Made by a program: the position numbers and the translations under genes | Notes under the pieces: model-generated | Database searches by the model: none | Told to the model about the DNA's origin: nothing | The model's input: only the letters and a program-made list of their open reading frames with translations | Source: Neobacillus endophyticus | GTDB taxonomy: Bacteria; Bacillota; Bacilli; Bacillales; Cytobacillaceae | Assembly (NCBI RefSeq): GCF_013248975.1 | Contig: NZ_JABRWH010000001.1 | Location: 2,810,001-2,874,000, forward strand | Reading direction: 5' to 3' | Length of the DNA: 64,000 nt | Part shown: piece after piece, positions 58,939-64,000 of the stretch | Layout of the letters: every line of letters begins with the position of its first letter | Position numbering within the stretch: position 1 is the first letter of the stretch

Positions 58939-60135
58939 TCATCCTTTTTGAACTTTTTCTGGAGCTTGTGCAATAACCTTTTGACTTCTAAAAATCCCAG
59001 TACTGGTATAAATCATCAGTGATAAAATGTACATAATTACCGTAAAGTAGGCTATTCCCATAAATCCAGTGAATCGGGCAAATAATAGACCACCGACCGC
59101 CCCACCAAGAGTTGTGCCACAGTACATGGCCGCATTAGAAACGGCTGAAACTGTACCCCGTGCAGTGGTTGTCAGGCTTTGAAAGGTACTCATGAATACA
59201 GGAAAGACAAATCCACCAATTAAAAAGATGACACCTAGAATAAATTCTGCGATAACAAGGGATTTCGAAAATGGTAAAGCCGCATACAGAATAATTAACA
59301 CGATGAGTGAAAGAAGCAATGATCTAGATTGGCCGATTTTTTTGACCAGATGACTTCCGAATAGTGAACCAAAGGTATTTCCTATTCCTAATGCAATCAT
59401 AGCCGTCCCAACGGAAGCTACTCTTAGAGAGAAATCAGATGTAAACCATGAGCCTATGAATGAGAAGGCTTCAAAGTTACCGGTTTGGAAAATAAAATAC
59501 GCAAATAAGTAAGGAAAAGCTTTAGATGATTTAAACAAATCAAAATAAGATTGTAGGATAGATGCTCTCTTTTGCGTTTTGTCGATTCTTGAAGGCAGCG
59601 AAGGAAGAGCAAGTACAATGCTAATCATTAATAAGATGGCACAAGCAGAAATCACATAGAATGGTGTATGCCATGAAAGTGCAGCTAAGTAACTTGCAAT
59701 TGGGATTCCAAGCATTTGAGAAATAGATAGACCAGCCGTAGCATACCCCATCGATTTTACAATGTTTTTCTTCTCCACTAAAACAGGAATAGATGCCCAA
59801 ACTTGTGGGGTTACAAAAGAGGCACTTACACCTGCTAAAAATCGAAAAATAATCATGGTTGTGAAATTAGTAGCTATTCCGCATAAAAAAGTAGAAATGG
59901 CAAATGCAATTAATCCGATAATCATGATACGTTTTCGGTCAAAACGGTCGGAAATTGGACCTGCAATAAACGCAAAAATAGCGTAGCCTAACGCATAGGC
60001 ACTCACCAGGAATCCAGAAATATCGATTGAAACATGATAGTTATGCCTCAAAGTAGGAAGTAAAGGCGAAATTAAAAAGGTATCCGTCCCAATTACAAAC
60101 ATAACTAAGAAAAATAGAAGTGACACTTTTTTCAT
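58939..60135 (-). CDS. MFS drug/sugar efflux transporter (DHA1 type)
   Basis: 398 residues, 12 membrane helices. Motif A in loop 2-3 is GPISDRFDRKRIMIIG, and the early LLPTLRHNYHVSIDISGFLVSAYALGY fits the DHA1 group (YdhP/arabinose-efflux-like). ATG at 60133-60135 is nine bases from AAAGGAG; an upstream ATG touches the site. It is followed upstream on the same strand by an arsR-type regulator that probably controls it. Exported compound unknown. Confidence 0.9.
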   Translation of the reverse strand: MKKVSLLFFLVMFVIGTDTFLISPLLPTLRHNYHVSIDISGFLVSAYALGYAIFAFIAGPISDRFDRKRIMIIGLIAFAISTFLCGIATNFTTMIIFRFLAGVSASFVTPQVWASIPVLVEKKNIVKSMGYATAGLSISQMLGIPIASYLAALSWHTPFYVISACAILLMISIVLALPSLPSRIDKTQKRASILQSYFDLFKSSKAFPYLFAYFIFQTGNFEAFSFIGSWFTSDFSLRVASVGTAMIALGIGNTFGSLFGSHLVKKIGQSRSLLLSLIVLIILYAALPFSKSLVIAEFILGVIFLIGGFVFPVFMSTFQSLTTTARGTVSAVSNAAMYCGTTLGGAVGGLLFARFTGFMGIAYFTVIMYILSLMIYTSTGIFRSQKVIAQAPEKVQKG

Positions 60136-60202
60136 TTTAAACATCTCCTTTGTTTGTTAGTTTTAATACTTTTGAACTAATGGGTAATTTTTTTCCTAGA
60201 TT

Positions 60203-60493
60203 CTATAAAGAATCTAGGAAACCAGGTAAATATTCATTAAAAGTATCTAATCTAAGTTGCACAAATTTGTTTTGTGCTTCTTTCCTTGTGGAAGTCAGAC
60301 CAGCTTCACGTAGAATTTTAAAATGGTAAGAAGCTGTAGATTTTGTAATGTTTACTTTTTCACCTATCTCTCCACAACTCATTTCTTTACCGACTTCCTT
60401 TAACATTCGCAACATATCCAAACGAGTCTCATCAGCTAACGCCTTAAAAATAGCCACTCGAATTGCATCTTTATCTTTTTGTTCAATAATCAT
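60203..60493 (-). CDS. ArsR-family transcriptional repressor
   Basis: About 96 residues with a winged HTH: AIFKALADETRLDMLRMLKE, then ITKSTASYHFKILREAGLTS as recognition helix. No metal-binding CVC in helix alpha-3 (EMSCGEIGEK has one Cys), so it is more likely a sensor for another signal. The start is ATG at 60491-60493 or an upstream TTG at 60508; neither has a strong site. It lies 67 bases upstream of the MFS gene on the same strand. Confidence 0.85.
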   Translation of the reverse strand: MIIEQKDKDAIRVAIFKALADETRLDMLRMLKEVGKEMSCGEIGEKVNITKSTASYHFKILREAGLTSTRKEAQNKFVQLRLDTFNEYLPGFLDSL

Positions 60494-60547
60494 AGAACTA
60501 TAATACAAGATAGTTATAATTGTTTCAAGAAATTTAATTGATGATTA

Positions 60548-60679
60548 TTTAACAATCGGGCGCTTTTCTTGAGTAACCAAAAATACCAATTTCTCAGCAT
60601 TAAAATTGAGAAATTGGTATTTTTTCTTTTGGAATCTCCTTAACGTTGTAAATTTGCGTTTTGCTGGTGGTACCCCATG
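60548..60679 (+). repeat. Intergenic repeat R16 (head, hairpin, tail)
   Basis: Head TTTAACAATCGGGCGC (60548-60563), CTTTTCTTGAGTAACC, hairpin ACCAATTTCTCA / TGAGAAATTGGT, T6, tail TCTCCTTAACGTTGTAAATT and GTTTTGCTGGTGG. Stem bases differ from R14 on both arms in a matching way. Confidence 0.9.
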
Positions 60680-60695
60680 AATATAGCTGATCCCA

Positions 60696-61568
60696 TTACA
60701 CGAGCAAGCCGACCTCATGTCGCAAAGCTGCTTCAAGTTCAGTAAAACAGTAGTGGTATCCAGCGTCAATAAGCTTAAGAGGCGTAAGCCGTCGGCTGAC
60801 CAAATAAACATCATCGGCCACTTCGCCCAGGAATTGTCTGAGCTCAGGTGCACTGATTGGTTTTCCAGGTTCTTTATTAATTACGTTGGAGAGTATTTTC
60901 ACAAAGTCGCGGTTTTTCACCGCATTTGGACTCGCTGCATTCACCGGTCCAGCCAAGCTCTCTGTTGAAATACAAAAATCCACAATTCTTGGAACATCTT
61001 CGCGACTTACCCAACTCATCCATTGCTCGCCACTTTCAAAAGCGCTATTGATTTGAATGGCGGTTTTCAGAGTTGAGCCACCCAGTATGGTGGGAAATCT
61101 GAGATGAACCACGCGAATGCCAGCATCGAGAGCCGGTGTGCATGCTGCTTCGCCATCGAAGTGAAGACGTCCCACAAAATTTTTTGCAAGTTGTGAATCT
61201 TCGTCTATGAGCTGGTCATTTGATGGTGAATAGATTGTTTCTCCGGATGCGCAAATTAATACTTTCGGCTTATGCTTTCTTTTTGCTAGGCTTGAAGCTA
61301 AAAGACGGCTTGTTCCAACGCGATTGGAATACCACTTTTCTTTGAAAGCGGGTGTCCATGTTTCACTGGGAAGGGCTGCGACGTGAACCACACCATCGAA
61401 ACCTTCGAGACCATCCTCATCAATGGATTCAGCATCAGGATCCCATTGGATCTCACCTGCTTTCGCATCATGTCGTACCAGTCGGACGATATTGTGCCCT
61501 TGGCTCGCCAAATAACCCATTACTGCTGAGCCCACGAATCCACTTGCTCCTGCTATTAGTATACGCAC
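60696..61568 (-). CDS. TIGR01777-type NAD(P)-dependent oxidoreductase (extended SDR)
   Basis: 290 residues from GTG with AAAGGAG upstream. The Rossmann motif GASGFVGSAVMGYL, DGVVHVAALPSETW, SSLAKRKHKPKVLICASGETIY and FPTILGGS follow the YfcH/SulA family pattern; the C-terminal EVADDVYLVSRRLTPLKLIDAGYHY is the DUF1731 tail. The sequence is richer in G+C than the flanking genes. It is divergent from an hxlR remnant at 61681. Confidence 0.88.
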   Translation of the reverse strand: MRILIAGASGFVGSAVMGYLASQGHNIVRLVRHDAKAGEIQWDPDAESIDEDGLEGFDGVVHVAALPSETWTPAFKEKWYSNRVGTSRLLASSLAKRKHKPKVLICASGETIYSPSNDQLIDEDSQLAKNFVGRLHFDGEAACTPALDAGIRVVHLRFPTILGGSTLKTAIQINSAFESGEQWMSWVSREDVPRIVDFCISTESLAGPVNAASPNAVKNRDFVKILSNVINKEPGKPISAPELRQFLGEVADDVYLVSRRLTPLKLIDAGYHYCFTELEAALRHEVGLLV

Positions 61569-61680
61569 TTAAATCAACTCCTTTATTGATGTTTTCTTTT
61601 TTCAATGCTAATATATTTCTAATAGTCCAAATTGTAAAGTAATTACATATTTGTTATTTGATTTCCTAGAGGTAATTGAT

Positions 61681-61806
61681 ATGATAAACATTGAAGAATG
61701 CTGTAAAAATAATTCCAGTTGCCTAATCAAAGAAACCCTTGCTCTAATCAGTTCTAAATGGAGCCTTCAATTTAATTTCCAATTTCAGATGATATACTTT
61801 TATTAA
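61681..61806 (+). pseudogene. N-terminal remnant of an HxlR-type regulator
   Basis: Reads MINIEECCKNNSSCLIKETL then ALISSKWSLQF before the frame is lost; Cys-rich start and SSKWSLQ match the beginning of HxlR proteins. It overlaps the end of the CPBP gene (61772) and lacks the DNA-binding wing. Probably the former regulator of the divergent SDR gene. Confidence 0.6.
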
Positions 61807-62536
61807 AAGAACCGAAACAATTATATTTTTTTCGAATAATTGCAATCACTAATATACAAAAGACATAAAGAATAGATAAAACAATTACAGAGTAAACATT
61901 TCTCTCAAGTGAAACTTGATTAGAGATGCTTGCAAAGATATCAAAGAACGTGTGGGCTAAAATCACTATCAATATCTTTTTAGTTAAGAAATAAATTAAG
62001 GCAAAAATAATTCCTATTAAAAAAGCATTTACTACTTGAAGAATGACTAGGATTGAACCAGTCCCTGGATTAAAGGCTATTGCGCTATGCAAAAGGCCAA
62101 AAATAAGAGAAGAAAATAAAACATACAAAACTGGACTTTTATCCTTTAATTTTAGGAAAAAGATCCCCCGAAAAAGTAGTTCCTCTGTATATCCAATTAC
62201 AATCATCTGCATGACGGTTAGCAGAAATACTGATAAAGGAATATTAAAGTCTATTCCAAACATAATTGGTTGAACTAATACAATAATCCCTAACATGATA
62301 AAAATACGATAGTCAATATTTTTTAAAGAGAAGCCTAATTTCTTAAGAGGCGTATCGCTCTTAATAATTTGTCTTGTAAAGAAGAATGCCATAAGAGAAT
62401 AAGCAAGAATTTGAAATAGTATCATACCAGTATCGTTGACTTTAGAAATAACAGATAATGCGGAAAAGAATGAAACTGTAAAAGTCAAGAATACGCTATA
62501 CAGAATAAGCACCAAGTAAGGATTTTTTTTAATCAT
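61772..62536 (-). CDS. CPBP-family intramembrane metalloprotease
   Basis: 254 residues with seven to eight membrane helices. The family motifs are intact: EE-x-x-x-R in GYTEELLFRGIFF, F-x-x-x-H in FGLLHSAIAF and a last His in LAHTFFDIFASIS. Such proteins process prenylated proteins or membrane-bound peptides and are often linked to peptide export or immunity. It is divergent from an Rgg-type regulator. Confidence 0.88.
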   Translation of the reverse strand: MIKKNPYLVLILYSVFLTFTVSFFSALSVISKVNDTGMILFQILAYSLMAFFFTRQIIKSDTPLKKLGFSLKNIDYRIFIMLGIIVLVQPIMFGIDFNIPLSVFLLTVMQMIVIGYTEELLFRGIFFLKLKDKSPVLYVLFSSLIFGLLHSAIAFNPGTGSILVILQVVNAFLIGIIFALIYFLTKKILIVILAHTFFDIFASISNQVSLERNVYSVIVLSILYVFCILVIAIIRKKYNCFGSFNKSISSEIGN

Positions 62537-62600
62537 TATGAAACCTCCAACACTTAATTTTCTCTAATTTATCATAGAGCTTAAGACTTTTATTTGTTAA

Positions 62601-62620
62601 AATTCCTGTATACAGGAATT
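62601..62620. promoter_or_regulatory. Perfect 20-bp palindrome between cpbp and rgg
   Basis: AATTCCTGTATACAGGAATT, symmetrical without mismatch, lies 15 bases before the Rgg ATG and 65 bases before the divergent CPBP gene. It is a likely operator for the Rgg-type regulator. Confidence 0.75.
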
Positions 62621-62635
62621 TAGGAGAGGAAAATT

Positions 62636-63520
62636 ATGTACGGAGCCACAATGAAGAGTATAAGAAAACAAAAGGGGCTAACTCAAAAAGAGGTATATTC
62701 TGGTGTAGTGTCAAAATCGTTTTATAGTGATTTTGAAGCAGACAAATACTCTGTAACTGTGGACAAGTTTCAAGGACTTCTCCAAAACTTAAATATATCT
62801 TTTGAAGAATTTCTATACTTCCATAACCAGATGGATTTATCTGATACTCAGAAACTTGAAAAAGAGATTGATGCTTATTACAAACAAGGTAAATTTGAAG
62901 AATTGTTTAGTATTTATCAAGAATTTTACACAAGTAGTATTAGAGAGGTTCGTCACCTAGCATCAAAAGCTTATCTTTTAGTACTGATTACAAATAGTAA
63001 TTTTTACAACTTTTCTAGAGATCCCTTGAATGAAATAATTTCAAATTTAGAAATCACCAAATCTTGGACGTTAAATGAGATTAAATTAGCCAAGCTAGTT
63101 CTACTTTCAATACCAGAGAAAAAAATGGAGGAATCCTTCAAGATTTATAAGAAGATATCAGAAGAATTGTCAAAGTATATGAACTTTAGTGATTTGGTCT
63201 ATCAAAAAGAACTAGCTGATTTATATTTCAATAGAATTCAAAGTCTGCTAGTTCTAAATAATATATCTGAAGCGGAAAAGGTATTTCAAGATTACTCAAA
63301 TTTGATGAATGGAATTGACGATCTTAATCTATTCATTCAATTTCATTTCATAGAGATTTTACTTGGTCTATACTTAGATTATTATGTTTCCAAGGAAGAG
63401 ATAGATAGTTTCTTACAAAGAATTGATAATGTTCCAGTATCTGAATGCCATTTCTATAAGATTATTTTTCAAATCCATAACGAAAAAGCTAAGAATTACT
63501 TCTTACGTTATCAGAAATAA
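62636..63520 (+). CDS. Rgg/GadR/MutR-type transcriptional regulator
   Basis: 294 residues. N-terminal XRE helix-turn-helix (MYGATMKSIRKQKGLTQKEV) and the very characteristic SKSFYSDFEADKYSVTVDKF of Rgg proteins; the rest is an all-helical repeat domain that in relatives binds short peptide pheromones or acts as a stand-alone sensor. AGGAGAGG lies before the ATG. The divergent CPBP protease gene and the palindrome suggest a peptide-linked regulatory pair. Confidence 0.88.
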   Translation: MYGATMKSIRKQKGLTQKEVYSGVVSKSFYSDFEADKYSVTVDKFQGLLQNLNISFEEFLYFHNQMDLSDTQKLEKEIDAYYKQGKFEELFSIYQEFYTSSIREVRHLASKAYLLVLITNSNFYNFSRDPLNEIISNLEITKSWTLNEIKLAKLVLLSIPEKKMEESFKIYKKISEELSKYMNFSDLVYQKELADLYFNRIQSLLVLNNISEAEKVFQDYSNLMNGIDDLNLFIQFHFIEILLGLYLDYYVSKEEIDSFLQRIDNVPVSECHFYKIIFQIHNEKAKNYFLRYQK

Positions 63521-63672
63521 ATTTGATCTTTAAAGCCTTTTAAAGTCGTTCTGTTTTTGCGACAAAGTCCACTATTTTTAAAATCAAACTGTCTAGTTAT
63601 CCAATGACTCTTTTAAGTTATTCAATGGCCTGAAACGAGGAACAAGTGGCCCATTCCAAAGATATAGTTTAA

Positions 63673-63709
63673 GAACTCGCAGATTTCTATTCTGCGAGTT
63701 CCTTTTTTA
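63673..63709 (+). terminator. rgg-region terminator
   Basis: GAACTCGCAG / CTGCGAGTTC stem with a nine-base loop and T6, 150 bases after rgg. Confidence 0.85.
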
Positions 63710-63780
63710 TCCTATAAACAGTGGATCGACCGTTTCAATAATTTCATTGTAGTTTCTTCCAAGGTGCCTTTAATAATGTT

Positions 63781-63893
63781 TAAGCAAAGATCTTCAACAA
63801 TCGGGCGCAAGAATTGAACAACGATGGACTGTTTTCAGCAGTCCATTTTTCTTGGCCTTTAATCAGTTAAATGGCAGGTTAATTTAAAAAGAA
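63781..63893 (+). repeat. Intergenic repeat R17
   Basis: Head TTCAACAATCGGGCGC (63793-63808), then AAGAATTGAACA, hairpin ATGGACTG / CAGTCCAT and tail GTTAAATGGCAGGTTA, matching R4 over about 100 bases. Confidence 0.85.
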
Positions 63894-63926
63894 TAGGAAA
63901 ACAGCAGAGAAGGGGGAGAAATAGAT

Positions 63927-64000
63927 TTGATTAAAAGAATTGATATTACAAATCCTAAATTAGCTATGGAGGTATTAAACGTTCAAATACCTTCTTATAA
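63927..64000 (+). CDS. GNAT-family acetyltransferase, 5' end only
   Basis: TTG start (63927-63929) with AAGGGGGAG upstream; the visible 24 residues MIKRIDITNPKLAMEVLNVQ-IPSY match the beginning of small GNAT acetyltransferases of Bacillus. The window ends here, so the acetyl-CoA motif is not seen. Confidence 0.6.
   Translation, partial: MIKRIDITNPKLAMEVLNVQIPSY

Noticed and set aside
38725..63808. CRISPR array
   Set aside because: The repeats are hundreds to thousands of bases apart with genes between them, unlike 30-40 base spacers, and there are no cas genes.

Overview
The window is chromosomal DNA of a low-GC, endospore-forming Bacillaceae bacterium (Bacillus sensu lato, for example a Bacillus, Neobacillus or Priestia relative). 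The left ~29.5 kb follow the Bacillus subtilis order oppABCDF - spx - mecA - cls - coiA - pepF - (small membrane protein) - roxS - spxH - yjbK - yjbL - yjbM - nadK - yjbO - prpE - fabI - cotO - cotZ - yjcA - spoVIF - yjcD - yjcF - yjcG - yjcH. Several genes are spore specific: cotO, cotZ, yjcA, a spoVAC-AD-AE set with a YhcN/YlaJ lipoprotein, a YjcZ-type micropeptide and spoVIF. Differences from the B. subtilis layout are a truncated-globin remnant upstream of spxH, no yjbJ, no genes between prpE and fabI, and the extra spoVA-type operon.

From 29.8 to 33.6 kb there is a junction zone. It holds a tRNA-Val gene, a tyrosine integrase, the 3' half of a tRNA-Cys, an array of six tRNA-like genes (Leu, Gly, Ile, Asn, Ser, Arg, some with damaged stems), a second tyrosine recombinase and the C-terminal stub of a third. 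From 33.7 to 36.3 kb there is a secreted low-complexity protein and a symmetrical module: two LexA-boxed YolD paralogues flanking two paralogous cysteine-rich mini-proteins. From 36.5 to 40.7 kb lies scrap and mobile DNA: half of a short-chain dehydrogenase, an IS4-type transposase N-terminus, an intact aldo/keto reductase, and an IS1182-family element flanked by duplicated palindromes and carrying a nested MITE.

From about 37.4 kb to the right edge the DNA is a mosaic of one- to four-gene units: ABC-2 exporter, ECF sigma/anti-sigma pair, PadR + DUF2812, YjdF with its leader RNA, VOC protein, small membrane proteins, SDR/HxlR, CBO0543, DUF3231, MFS/ArsR, SDR, CPBP protease/Rgg, and a partial GNAT. 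Nearly every unit is separated from the next by a copy of one intergenic repeat. The repeat has a 16-base head (consensus TTCAACAATCGGGCGC), usually followed by an intrinsic-terminator hairpin and sometimes by a conserved tail. I found 18 heads, all on the plus strand whatever the direction of the neighbouring genes. Truncated genes sit next to several of them. The arrangement resembles a cassette array and is the most interesting structure in the window. Whether it is a site-specific system, a mobile terminator family, or just a substrate for homologous recombination cannot be decided from this sequence alone.

Functionally the left part joins oligopeptide import, the Spx/MecA/SpxH proteolytic-adaptor circuit, competence (coiA), alarmone and NADP synthesis (yjbM, nadK), FapR-controlled fatty-acid synthesis (fabI) and spore coat/germination genes. 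The right part is accessory: stress, efflux and signalling genes with their own local regulators.
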